Source: Polymorphobacter fuscus
GTDB taxonomy: Bacteria > Pseudomonadota > Alphaproteobacteria > Sphingomonadales > Sphingomonadaceae
Length of the DNA: 64,000 nucleotides
Assembly (NCBI RefSeq): GCF_011927825.1
Contig: NZ_JAATJI010000001.1
Location: 1,674,001-1,738,000 of the forward strand
Direction of reading: 5' to 3'
Shown piece after piece: positions 10,381 to 19,374 of this stretch; position 1 is the stretch's first letter, and each line of letters opens with the position of its first letter. The position numbers were made by a program, and so were the translations under genes. The notes under the pieces are model-generated. The model was not told the origin of the DNA and made no database searches. It saw only the letters and a list, made by a program, of their open reading frames with translations.

Positions 10381-13300
10381 AAGTCGCGTGACCGCGGCAG
10401 CACCCGCACATTGCGCGGGTGGCCATGGGTCTGCGGATAGCCGGGGTGGAGATCCTCGTCGGCATGGGCGGGGGCGGTGCGGGTGGCCTGGGTGTCCGAC
10501 AGCCGGGACAGTTCCTCCGATCGATCGATGATCCGCGTCGCCATCAGGTGGACGACATTTTCCGGGCTGCGCTGGATGGTGCCTTCGACGACCATCAGCC
10601 GCGATGCCATGATGGCGCGTCGGTAAATCTCGAACAGCCGCGCCCAGATGACGATGTTGGTGACGCCGCTTTCATCCTCGATGGTGATGAAGATGGCATT
10701 GCCATTGCCCGGCCGCTGGCGGACCAGCACGACGCCCGCCGTCTTCACCCGCCGGCCGTCGCGCGCCGCCGCCGTCTGGGCGCAGCTGAGCACGCCTTCG
10801 CCGGCGAAGACCGGGCGCAGCAGCGCCATCGGATGCGCCTTCAGCGACAGCCGCAGCGTCTGGTAATCGGCGGCGACATGTTCGCCCAGCGTCATTTCGG
10901 GCAAGGCGACATCGGCCTCCGCCGCCAGTTCGCGGGCATCGGCGGCGGCGAACAGCGGCAGCGTATCGGCCGGCGTGCGCCGCACGTCCCACAGGGCCTG
11001 GCGCCGGTCGAGCGCGATCGAGCGAAAGGCATCGGCGTCGGCGAGCAGCCGCAGGGCCCGCGCCGGCAGCCTTGCGCGCCGGGCCAGCGCCTCCACACTG
11101 TCGAAGGGCCGGGCGGCGACGATTGACTCGGCCCATATTTCGCGAAAGCCGTCGACCTGGCGCAGGCCGAGTTGCAGCGCCGGGCCGGACAGGCTGTTGT
11201 CCCAGTGGCTGGCATTCACATCGACGGGCAGCACGGTGATGCCATGTTCGCGCGCGTCGCGGACAATCTGCGCCGGCGCGTAGAAGCCCATCGGTTGCGA
11301 GTTGAGCAGCGCGCAGGCGAACACCGCCGGCTGGTGGCATTTGATCCACGACGAGACATAGACCAGCCGCGCGAACGACAGCGCATGGCTTTCGGGAAAG
11401 CCGTAGCTGCCGAAGCCTTCGATCTGGGCATAGCAGCGTTCGGCAAAGTCGCGTTGGTAACCACGCGCGGTCATGCCGCCGACGAGCTTTTCGCGGAACC
11501 GGTCCATGCCGCCGACATGGCGGAAGGTCGCCATCGACCGGCGCAGCTGGTTGGCCTGCGACGGGGTGAAGCCGGCGGCGACGATGGCGAGCTTCATCGC
11601 CTGTTCCTGGAACAGCGGCACGCCGAAGGTGGCGCCGAGCAGGGTTTCGAGCTCGTCATGCGGGTGCGGCGGCTTGGGCGACGGATATTCGACGGGGTCG
11701 ATGCCGGCGCGGCGGCGCAGATAGGGGTGGACCATGTCGCCCTGGATCGGCCCCGGCCGGACAATCGCCACCTGCACCGTCAGGTCGTAGAGCTTGCGCG
11801 GTTTCAGCCGCGGCAGCATGTTGATCTGGGCACGGCTTTCGACCTGGAAGACCCCGATGCTGTCGCCCTTGCACAGCATGTTATAGACCACAGGATCGTC
11901 GGCCATCAGGTCGACCTCCAGCGTGTGGTTGCCAAGGCCATGGTCGCGCATTAGGTCGAAGGCCTTGCGGATGCAGGTGAGCATGCCGAGCGCCAGCACA
12001 TCGACCTTCATCAGTTTCAAGGCATCGATATCGTCCTTGTCCCATTCGATGAAGGTGCGGTCGGCCATCGCGGCGTTGTGGATCGGCACGGTTTCATCGA
12101 GGCGGTCCTGGGTGAGGACGAAGCCGCCGACATGCTGACCCAGGTGCCGCGGAAAGCCGAGCAGCCGGCCGACGAGGGTCGTCAGCCGGGCGATGTCGGG
12201 GTTGGCGAGGTCGAAGCCGGTTTCGCGGATGCGGCGCTCGTCCATTGTCGCGGCGAAACTGCCCCAGACGGTCGAGCTCATCCGGGTGGTGATGTCCTCG
12301 CTCAGCCCGAGCACCTTGCCGACTTCGCGCACGGCGCTGCGCGGCCGGTAATGGGCGACGGTGGCGGCGATGCCGGCGCGGTGGCGGCCATAGCGGCGGT
12401 AGATATATTGCATCACCTCCTCGCGGCGCTCGTGTTCGAAATCGACATCGATGTCGGGCGGCTCGTTGCGATCGGCGGAGACGAAGCGCGAGAACAGCAG
12501 GTTGTGCGCGACCGGATCGACCGAGGTGATGCCGAGCAGGAAGCAGACCACCGAATTGGCCGCCGACCCCCGTCCCTGGCACAGGATCGGCGGGTCCTGT
12601 GCGCGGGCAAAGGCGACGAGATCATGGACGGTGAGGAAGTAGAAGGCGTAGTTCTGCTGGGCGATCAGCATGAATTCGTCGGCGAGCATGGCGCGGACCT
12701 TCGCCGGCAACCGCTGGCGGTGATAGCGGTCGCGCGCGGCGCGCATCGTCAGGCGGATCAGCCAGCCCATCGGCGTCCACCCCGGCGGCACCGGTTCATG
12801 CGGATATTCATAGGTCAGGTCATCGAGGCTGAAGCGGATCTGCGCGAGCAGGTCCTGCGTCGCGGTGATCGCTTCGGGAGCGCCGGCGAACAGCCGCGCC
12901 ATTTCCGCCGCCGGCTTCAGATGCCGTTCGGCATTGGCGGCGAGGCGGCGGCCGGCGGCGTGGATGGTGGTCTTTTCACGGATGCAGGTCATCACGTCCT
13001 GCAGGGGCCGGTCGCCGGGTGTCGCATAGAGCGGCGCGTTGACGGCGATGAGCGGCACGCCGGTGGCGGCGGACAGCGCCTGCAACGCCGCGAGCCGCCG
13101 CCGGTCGCGCCCGCCCCGGTGCATCGTCGCGCCGAGCCAGGTGTGGCCGGGATTGCGGCGGTGGAGGGATTCGAGGACGCCCCGATGACTATTGCTGTCG
13201 CTTCCCATCACGATCAGCGCCATGCCGGCGACGACTGCCTTCAGATCGGCGAAAAACAGCGTGCAGCCGCCCTTTTCGGCGCGCAGATTGCCGAGCGTCA

Positions 13301-13607
13301 GCAGCCGCGTCAGCCGCCCCCAGCCGGCGCGGTCGACCGGATGGACGATGATGTCGGGGGTTGCATCGGCGAACACCAGCCGGGCGCCGACGACCAACCG
13401 GAAGTCGATCGCGGTGCCGGCCGCCGCCACCGCATCGCGCAGCGCGACATGGGCGCGGACGACGCCGGCGACGGTGTTGCGGTCGGCGATGCCGATGCCG
13501 GTGTGGCCCAGCGCCAGCGCCTCGGCGACCATGTCGGACGGGTGCGAGGCGCCATGGAGGAAGGAATAATTGGTCGCGGCGGCGAGTTCGGCAAAGCGCA
13601 TGGTCAT
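10374..13607 (-). CDS. dnaE2: Error-prone DNA polymerase DnaE2 (ImuC)
   Basis: 1077 residues. An N-terminal PHP domain starts MTMRFAELAAATNYSFLHG. The C-family polymerase palm carries PDIDVDFEHERREEVMQYIY, and a C-terminal OB fold (VKTAGVVLVRQRPGNGNAIF) lies near the end. In the SOS mutasome it extends past lesions with ImuB acting as the beta-clamp adaptor. The ATG at 13607 overlaps the imuB stop as ATGA, so it is the last gene of imuA-imuB-dnaE2. Confidence 0.96.
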   Translation of the reverse strand: MTMRFAELAAATNYSFLHGASHPSDMVAEALALGHTGIGIADRNTVAGVVRAHVALRDAVAAAGTAIDFRLVVGARLVFADATPDIIVHPVDRAGWGRLTRLLTLGNLRAEKGGCTLFFADLKAVVAGMALIVMGSDSNSHRGVLESLHRRNPGHTWLGATMHRGGRDRRRLAALQALSAATGVPLIAVNAPLYATPGDRPLQDVMTCIREKTTIHAAGRRLAANAERHLKPAAEMARLFAGAPEAITATQDLLAQIRFSLDDLTYEYPHEPVPPGWTPMGWLIRLTMRAARDRYHRQRLPAKVRAMLADEFMLIAQQNYAFYFLTVHDLVAFARAQDPPILCQGRGSAANSVVCFLLGITSVDPVAHNLLFSRFVSADRNEPPDIDVDFEHERREEVMQYIYRRYGRHRAGIAATVAHYRPRSAVREVGKVLGLSEDITTRMSSTVWGSFAATMDERRIRETGFDLANPDIARLTTLVGRLLGFPRHLGQHVGGFVLTQDRLDETVPIHNAAMADRTFIEWDKDDIDALKLMKVDVLALGMLTCIRKAFDLMRDHGLGNHTLEVDLMADDPVVYNMLCKGDSIGVFQVESRAQINMLPRLKPRKLYDLTVQVAIVRPGPIQGDMVHPYLRRRAGIDPVEYPSPKPPHPHDELETLLGATFGVPLFQEQAMKLAIVAAGFTPSQANQLRRSMATFRHVGGMDRFREKLVGGMTARGYQRDFAERCYAQIEGFGSYGFPESHALSFARLVYVSSWIKCHQPAVFACALLNSQPMGFYAPAQIVRDAREHGITVLPVDVNASHWDNSLSGPALQLGLRQVDGFREIWAESIVAARPFDSVEALARRARLPARALRLLADADAFRSIALDRRQALWDVRRTPADTLPLFAAADARELAAEADVALPEMTLGEHVAADYQTLRLSLKAHPMALLRPVFAGEGVLSCAQTAAARDGRRVKTAGVVLVRQRPGNGNAIFITIEDESGVTNIVIWARLFEIYRRAIMASRLMVVEGTIQRSPENVVHLMATRIIDRSEELSRLSDTQATRTAPAHADEDLHPGYPQTHGHPRNVRVLPRSRDFH

Positions 13608-15106
13608 GCGAACAGGCCGTGGACATACCAGGCGGGGTCGGGCTTTTCGGTCCCGTAAAGCCCGTGGCGGAACAGCCAGAAGCGGCGACCGCGGGCATCC
13701 TCGACCCGGTAATAGTCGCGCGTCAGCCCCTGGCCGTCGCGGCGGCGCCACCATTCGGCGGCGATGCGTTCCGGCCCTTCGAAGCGGGTGACGTCGTGCT
13801 GGACGCGGCGCCAGCGGAAGCGGCGGGGCGGGCCGTCGGGGACTTCGGCGAGCACCTCGATGCGTTGCGGCGGGTCGAAGAGGTGGAGCGGGCGCAGCGG
13901 CGGCTCGCCGGGTTCGGGGGCCGGCCAGGCGATGGGCGGCGGCGCATCGCCGATCGGCAGCTCGAATGCCGCCTGTTCGGGGATATGGCTGTCGCCGGCG
14001 GCGAGGCGGCGGACGCGGCTGCGCCCCAGCCGCGTGCCGAGCCGGTCGAGCAGTGCCGCGAGTTGGGTATCGCCGACGGCGCCGCCATCGAGGCGCAATT
14101 GTTCGATCCCCATCGGCAGTACCACCGGCACGGCGAGGCGGATGAGGTCATAGCCGAAGCCGGGATCGAGCGGGTCGGCAAGCGCATCGATGCGTTCGCG
14201 GAACAGCCGCGCCAGCACTGCCGGGTCGCGCGTTGCCGCCCCGGTTTCGATGCCCAATCGCGCGACATGGCCATCGGCGCGGAACAGCGCGACGTCGAAC
14301 CGCCGGCCGCCGCACCCGCGCGCCACCAGCTGGCGACCGGCATCGACGACCAGCCGATCGATGATCTGCAGGACATGGTCGCTATGAGCAACGGGTTCGG
14401 CCAGCCGCGCTTCGGCGCTGATCGCCGGCGGGGTGCGACGCGGGACGATGTGCGGGTCGGCCTCCCCCAGCATTTGCGCCAGCAGCGTTGGCAGCACCGT
14501 GCCGAACCGTGCCGCCAGCGGCGCGCGCGGGCGCACCGCCAAGTCGCCGATGGTGCGCAGCCCGGCGCGGCGCAGCGCCAGATGCGCCTCTGCATCGACG
14601 CGCAGCGCTGCAACCGGCAGGGCGCGGACATTTTCGGCGCCGAAGCGCGCCAGCGCCAGCGCTGCATCGGGGGTGTCGCCGGTCGCCAGCCGCGCCGTCA
14701 GCCCGTGGCGCGCCAGCCGCCGTGCGAGGTCATCGGCGAGGCCGGCGGCGTCGCCATAGGGGTGGCTGCAGCCGCTGATGTCGAGCACCAGCCCCTGCGG
14801 CGGGTCGGTCGCCACGGAGGGTGAATAACGGTCGCAGGCATCGGCCAGCCAGCCGAGCAGCGCGGCGTCGGCGGCGGGCTGATGGTCGATCGCCACCAGC
14901 TCGGGCACCCGGGCGCGGGCATCGGCGAGCGTCAGCCCCGGCGCCAGCCCGAGCGCCTGGGCGGCAGCGTCGACGGCGACGAGGCGGATGCCGCCGCGCT
15001 GGGTTTCGACCAGGGCAAAGGGCGCATCAGGCGGCGCGCCGCCCGAGGTCAGCAGCCGTTCGGCCGGCAACATCGGCAGGAAGACGCCCAGATAGCACCG
15101 GGTCAC
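13604..15106 (-). CDS. imuB: ImuB, inactive Y-family polymerase homologue of the mutasome
   Basis: 500 residues from a GTG (VTRCYLGVFLPMLPAERLL), the start that aligns with the usual ImuB opening. In-frame ATGs up to 15157 exist but deepen the overlap with imuA. The Y-family fold is visible (DISGCSHPYGDAAGLADDL, ARFGAENVRALPVAALR). The N-terminus lacks the acidic DxD pair needed for catalysis, as expected for ImuB. It links DnaE2 to the sliding clamp. It overlaps imuA by about 80 bp and dnaE2 by 4 bp. Confidence 0.9.
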   Translation of the reverse strand: MTRCYLGVFLPMLPAERLLTSGGAPPDAPFALVETQRGGIRLVAVDAAAQALGLAPGLTLADARARVPELVAIDHQPAADAALLGWLADACDRYSPSVATDPPQGLVLDISGCSHPYGDAAGLADDLARRLARHGLTARLATGDTPDAALALARFGAENVRALPVAALRVDAEAHLALRRAGLRTIGDLAVRPRAPLAARFGTVLPTLLAQMLGEADPHIVPRRTPPAISAEARLAEPVAHSDHVLQIIDRLVVDAGRQLVARGCGGRRFDVALFRADGHVARLGIETGAATRDPAVLARLFRERIDALADPLDPGFGYDLIRLAVPVVLPMGIEQLRLDGGAVGDTQLAALLDRLGTRLGRSRVRRLAAGDSHIPEQAAFELPIGDAPPPIAWPAPEPGEPPLRPLHLFDPPQRIEVLAEVPDGPPRRFRWRRVQHDVTRFEGPERIAAEWWRRRDGQGLTRDYYRVEDARGRRFWLFRHGLYGTEKPDPAWYVHGLFA

Positions 15107-15800
15107 AGAAGCTTCGTCGATCACGGTCCCACTCCACCCGGGCATCGAACCCGGCAATGCCGCTGCGATGGCGCAACAGGCTGATATCGAATGCCGGCCG
15201 CCCAGGGGCCATCGCCGGCAGCGGCGGCGACGGCGCGGCGCCGACCCGCCAGCGGGTCGCAGCGGCGCTGGGCCCCGGATCGGCGCCGGCGCGCAGCACC
15301 AGGGTCAGCACCCCCGACCGCGCCGCCGCCAGCGCCAGCCGGCGCGACGCCGTCAGGTCGAGCAGCGGCGCCTTGGCCCAGGGTTCGATGACCACCGCCC
15401 CCAGCGCGCCGCAGCCGACGCTATCCGCCCCGGCGCGCAGCACGGCGAGGGCATCGACGCCGGTGACGAGCAGGATAGTGCCCGGATCGGCGCCGAGTTC
15501 GACCAGCCCCGGCGCGTGCAACCGGCCCTGCCAGCGCTCGCCGCGATCCTCCCGGATCCAGATCACCGGCTTGCCGACCCCGGCGCGCAGCGCCAGCATC
15601 AGCGTGAAGCCGGCGGCGGCGCTGGCATCATCGGCATCGGCGGCAAAGACCTCGTGGAGCGCGGCGCGCGCCAGCCCGCCACCGAGCCGGGCATCGACAT
15701 TGGCCGACCCGATCGTCACCGCCGGCTGCGCTGCCGCCGCACTGCCAACGGCGGGCAGCAGCGCCTTCAGCACGGCGGGAGGGAGAGCGGGACGCGGCAT
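15027..15800 (-). CDS. imuA: ImuA, RecA-like SOS mutagenesis protein
   Basis: 257 residues from the ATG at 15800 (MPRPALPPAVLKALLP). It shows the ImuA pattern: an N-terminal linker, LGGGLARAALHEVFA, a RecA-fold core (PVIWIREDRGERWQGRLHAPGL in parts) and a C-terminal ISLLRHRSGIAGFDARVEW that binds RecA/ImuB in relatives. The frame then runs on about 25 residues inside imuB. It is first in the cassette, with a LexA box 4 bp upstream of its start. The longer frame reaching 16388 is rejected because it crosses the divergent DUF885 gene. Confidence 0.88.
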   Translation of the reverse strand: MPRPALPPAVLKALLPAVGSAAAAQPAVTIGSANVDARLGGGLARAALHEVFAADADDASAAAGFTLMLALRAGVGKPVIWIREDRGERWQGRLHAPGLVELGADPGTILLVTGVDALAVLRAGADSVGCGALGAVVIEPWAKAPLLDLTASRRLALAAARSGVLTLVLRAGADPGPSAAATRWRVGAAPSPPLPAMAPGRPAFDISLLRHRSGIAGFDARVEWDRDRRSFCDPVLSGRLPADVAGRTAADLGRRAA

Positions 15801-15803
15801 GAT

Positions 15804-15818
15804 GTTCCTATTTTGTTC
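15804..15818. promoter_or_regulatory. LexA box of the imuA-imuB-dnaE2 operon
   Basis: GTTC-ctatttt-GTTC is an exact match to the alphaproteobacterial LexA site GTTC-N7-GTTC. It ends immediately upstream of imuA. A further GTTC lies at 15829-15832. This indicates SOS induction of the cassette. Confidence 0.85.
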
Positions 15819-15950
15819 TACTAACCTTGTTCCCCTGCGGCGAGTCAAGCGGGCAAGCGCGGCCCTGCGGCAGGGTGATTGACCTGGCTGCCCCCGCCCC
15901 GCACTATCGTTGCGGCCCGGCACGCGGGCGATCGACATATCGGGGGCATG

Positions 15951-17651
15951 ATGACACGGCGGATTCTTGGTTTTGCGGCAATGCTCTATGCCGGTACCGC
16001 CATGGTGCCGATGCCGGCCCTGGCACAGGCCCCGGCGGCGGCCGCGGCGGCGACGATGCCGGCCAATTATCCGGCGCTGGCCAGCCTGTTCCAGGATTGG
16101 CGGCGCACCCTGCTGCCCGAACTGGCCGATGGCCGCGCCGATTATTCCCCCGCCGCGATGGCGCGACTCGGCGATGGCCTCAAGACCTATCGCCAGCGGC
16201 TGGCGGCGATCGACCGCAGCGGCTGGCCCATCGCCGCCCAGACCGATTACAAGCTGGTCGAGGCCGAAATGAACGGGCTCGATTTCGACCTGCGGGTGCT
16301 CACCCCCTGGGCGCGTGACCCGAGTTTCTACGCCAATGTCTTTGCCGACTGGAGCGACGTGCCGGCGCACGAAGGCCCCTATGCCCATCCCAACATCAAC
16401 CTGTACGAGTTCAAATATCCGCTGAACGCCGCCGATGCGCGCCGGCTGACCACGCTGCTCGCCGCGGTGCCGGCCAATCTGGCGGCGGCCAAGGCCAATC
16501 TGGCCGGGGGCAACGCCCGCGACCTGTGGAAATACGGCAGCCGCGCCTTCGAGGAACAGAGCGAGACGCTGGCCAAGCTGGGCGACGGCACGCTGGTGAT
16601 GCGCACGCTCGATGGCCCGATCCCGGCGGTGATGACCGGCGCCAGCCCGCAGCTGAAAAAGGCGATTGCCGATGCCAGGGCCGCCACCGACGACTTCGCG
16701 CGCTGGGTCGCGGCCGAGGCGCCGAAGAAGACGGGCGCCACCGGGATCGGCAAGGAAAATTACAATTGGTATGTGAAGAATGTCGAGCTGCTGCCCTGGG
16801 ACTGGGACGCGCAGGTGGCATTGCTGCGCCGCGAGCTCGACCGTTCGATCGCGGCGCTGCGCATCGAGGAGGTGCGCAACCGCGACCTGCCGCCGGCCAG
16901 CCCGGCGACCGACCCTGCTGCGTTCCAGACGCTGCTGAAGGCACGGCAGGCCAAGTTCAGCCAGTTCCTCGCCGACACCGGCCTGATCCCCGACGCGCCC
17001 TGGTCACGCACAGCGATCGCCAACCAGGGCATGGATTTCGTGGCGCCGGACAAGCGCAACTTCTTCGATCATGTCACCGCCGGCGACCCCTATCCGCTGA
17101 TGTCGCATTTCACCCACTGGATCGACCTGGCGCGGATGCGCGAGGCGCCGCACGCCAGCCCGATCCGCCGGGTGCCACCGCTGTTCACCATATATTCGAA
17201 CCGGTCCGAAGGCTTTGCCACTGCCTATGAGGAGATCCTCATGCACGCCGGGCTGTACGACGATATTCCGCACGGCCGCGAGCTGGTGTGGATCATGCTC
17301 GCCAACCGCGCGGCGCGCGGGCTGGCGTCGCTGTATGTCCAGTCGAACGAGATGAACCTCGACCAGGCCGGCAAATTCCACGCCGAATGGACCCCGCGCG
17401 GCTGGTCCGACCCCGATAGCCGCCTCGTCGGCTTCGAACAGCTGCTCTATGCGCGCCAGCCCGGCTATGGCCCGAGCTATGTCACCGGCAAGCTGCAGTT
17501 CGACCAGCTGCTCGCAGCCGTGTCGCACGCCGATGAACGCGCCGGGCGGCCGTTCGTGATGCGCGACGTGATCGGGCGGGTGATGGACGCGGGAGTCATC
17601 CCGGTGCCGCTAATCGAGGCGGAGCTGGTGCCGGCAGCGGGACCGCGGTGA
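15951..17651 (+). CDS. Secreted DUF885 family protein (metallopeptidase-like)
   Basis: 566 residues from the second of two adjacent ATGs (15948/15951), chosen for better spacing to CGGGGGC. The signal peptide ILGFAAMLYAGTAMVPMPALA ends before QAPAA. The C-terminal half has the DUF885 helix IYSNRSEGFATAYEEILMHAG. Relatives usually carry an HExxPGH metal motif a little upstream; the corresponding stretch here (THWIDLARMREAPHASPIRR) does not, so metal-dependent hydrolysis is doubtful. It is likely a periplasmic protein. It diverges from imuA. Confidence 0.75.
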   Translation: MTRRILGFAAMLYAGTAMVPMPALAQAPAAAAAATMPANYPALASLFQDWRRTLLPELADGRADYSPAAMARLGDGLKTYRQRLAAIDRSGWPIAAQTDYKLVEAEMNGLDFDLRVLTPWARDPSFYANVFADWSDVPAHEGPYAHPNINLYEFKYPLNAADARRLTTLLAAVPANLAAAKANLAGGNARDLWKYGSRAFEEQSETLAKLGDGTLVMRTLDGPIPAVMTGASPQLKKAIADARAATDDFARWVAAEAPKKTGATGIGKENYNWYVKNVELLPWDWDAQVALLRRELDRSIAALRIEEVRNRDLPPASPATDPAAFQTLLKARQAKFSQFLADTGLIPDAPWSRTAIANQGMDFVAPDKRNFFDHVTAGDPYPLMSHFTHWIDLARMREAPHASPIRRVPPLFTIYSNRSEGFATAYEEILMHAGLYDDIPHGRELVWIMLANRAARGLASLYVQSNEMNLDQAGKFHAEWTPRGWSDPDSRLVGFEQLLYARQPGYGPSYVTGKLQFDQLLAAVSHADERAGRPFVMRDVIGRVMDAGVIPVPLIEAELVPAAGPR

Positions 17652-17730
17652 GCTGATCGCCATCCGATTTTCTGGGAATTCAAAGGCATGGCGGAGGGGC
17701 CCTCCGACTCGAAAGAGGGAAGTTTGAGAA

Positions 17731-19182
17731 GTGCCAAGCGTCGATGAAATTTGGGCCGATGACCTACTTGACAGGAAGGCTGAGGCTGCTGCCCTTATTG
17801 GCTACATAGAATGCGTCGCAGCCCGGCCGCGTTTATCTGTGGGCGACCATGCCCATGTGATCGCAATCGATGCGGGGTATGGCGAGGGTAAGACGTTCTT
17901 TCTTCAAAAGCTCGCGGATCAACTCGCATTGAACCACCCCGTCGCTTACGTCGACGCGTGGCGCGATGATCTTGAGGATCAACCTCTCACAGCTATAGCC
18001 GCGACACTTGAAGACGCCTTAGAGAAATATGTCGAGAAGTCACCAGCGATCCGAGAGCGGATGGCAAACCTGCGTGCAAAGGCAGGCGACGTGCTCAAAA
18101 TCGCTGCAGGCGGCGCCGTCCGGCGAGTAATCGGTTTAGCGATCACTCAAGTTGCAGCCGACGAGTTGCATCAACTACTCACCCCTGAGCAACTTGAGAG
18201 AGATTTTGCGAACGAAGCTGCCAAAAAAGCAGGGGAGGATATCCCAGACAAAATCTTCGCAGGCCTGAAAACAGGCGAAGCCGTCATGGATGCACGTATC
18301 GCGACATTCCGAAAAGGACGCGCTGCCATCGATGGACTCAAAAAGGCTTTGGAAGCGGTTGTTGAGGCGCTCGATCAAGTCGACACGCATCCGCCAATCG
18401 TCATAATTATAGATGAACTTGACCGATGTCGTCCGACATATGCAATCAAGCTGTTGGAAGAAGTCAAGCATCTTTTTGATGCAAGAGGCGTTGTTTTTGT
18501 GCTCGGCATGCACGGTGATCAACTCGCGCACTCAGTAGCGAAGGCTTATGGCGCAAGATTCGTTGCAAGTGATTACCTCCGTCGTTTTATTCATCGTCGT
18601 TACTCGCTAAAGTCGGTCTCGCTGGCGCAGTTGGTCGACAAAGCGATGCGTGACTTATCCCTTGATGTAAAACGACTGCAATCGCCGTTACTGACGGCAA
18701 CGAACGTGCCCGGCCAGCGAGTTCCACCATTGCCTCCTAGCGAGGCAATTACCCTATATCTTGCTGCGTTTGGAGTTGCACCTAGAGATGCATTCCGCGC
18801 TTTCGAAATGCTACATATCTCACTAGCGTTGACTGGAGATGCGACACTCCATCTTGGACTGCTTATGCCGCTAATTTGCGGGATAGTATTGAGGTCTAAT
18901 ACACCCATCCCAGCGGTCATTAAACCTCACTTTGTTTTGGGCTATAATGAAAATACTCGAGATTTTGATAGCTGGACTATTGAAGATTATGCGGCAAGGA
19001 TGCTTGATTATTCTGTCGAATCAGACATTTCGCTTTCGCGCATTATGAACAATAGATATGATCACTTAGTCGATTTGGTTTTTACTTTAAGAGGCTATGC
19101 AAAGGGAAAAAGCTTGCGCTTAGCGGATCCAGCGAATTACCAAGAGTTGATTTCGACAGTCGCCCGTTTTGACACTAACTGA
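17731..19182 (+). CDS. KAP family P-loop NTPase
   Basis: 483 residues from a GTG preceded by AAAGAGGGA. Walker A is DAGYGEGKT (47-55) and Walker B is VIIIDELD (224-231), followed by RCRPTYAIKLLEEVKHLF, the typical KAP arrangement. VAYVDAWRDDLEDQPLTAI matches the strand after the P-loop. The usual inserted membrane helices of KAP are weak or missing, so it may be cytosolic. KAP NTPases often occur singly in bacteria, some in anti-phage systems. The gene and its 3' flank are clearly AT-richer than both neighbours, which suggests horizontal transfer. Confidence 0.85.
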   Translation: MPSVDEIWADDLLDRKAEAAALIGYIECVAARPRLSVGDHAHVIAIDAGYGEGKTFFLQKLADQLALNHPVAYVDAWRDDLEDQPLTAIAATLEDALEKYVEKSPAIRERMANLRAKAGDVLKIAAGGAVRRVIGLAITQVAADELHQLLTPEQLERDFANEAAKKAGEDIPDKIFAGLKTGEAVMDARIATFRKGRAAIDGLKKALEAVVEALDQVDTHPPIVIIIDELDRCRPTYAIKLLEEVKHLFDARGVVFVLGMHGDQLAHSVAKAYGARFVASDYLRRFIHRRYSLKSVSLAQLVDKAMRDLSLDVKRLQSPLLTATNVPGQRVPPLPPSEAITLYLAAFGVAPRDAFRAFEMLHISLALTGDATLHLGLLMPLICGIVLRSNTPIPAVIKPHFVLGYNENTRDFDSWTIEDYAARMLDYSVESDISLSRIMNNRYDHLVDLVFTLRGYAKGKSLRLADPANYQELISTVARFDTN

Positions 19183-19374
19183 TATATTTTCATAAGTCGC
19201 TACAATTGCTGTAATATTTTCCTGATTGAAGATGGATAGTGGGTCGTTCTCGCTGTGACCTTCAGTCAGTATGTAGCTCCCTCATTTCTCAAGCATTGCG
19301 ATCCTAATTATGGCACTGATCACCATTAGGGGAGGAGCTCCGAGCCTCCTCCCCCCGTCGCATACCGCCGACCC

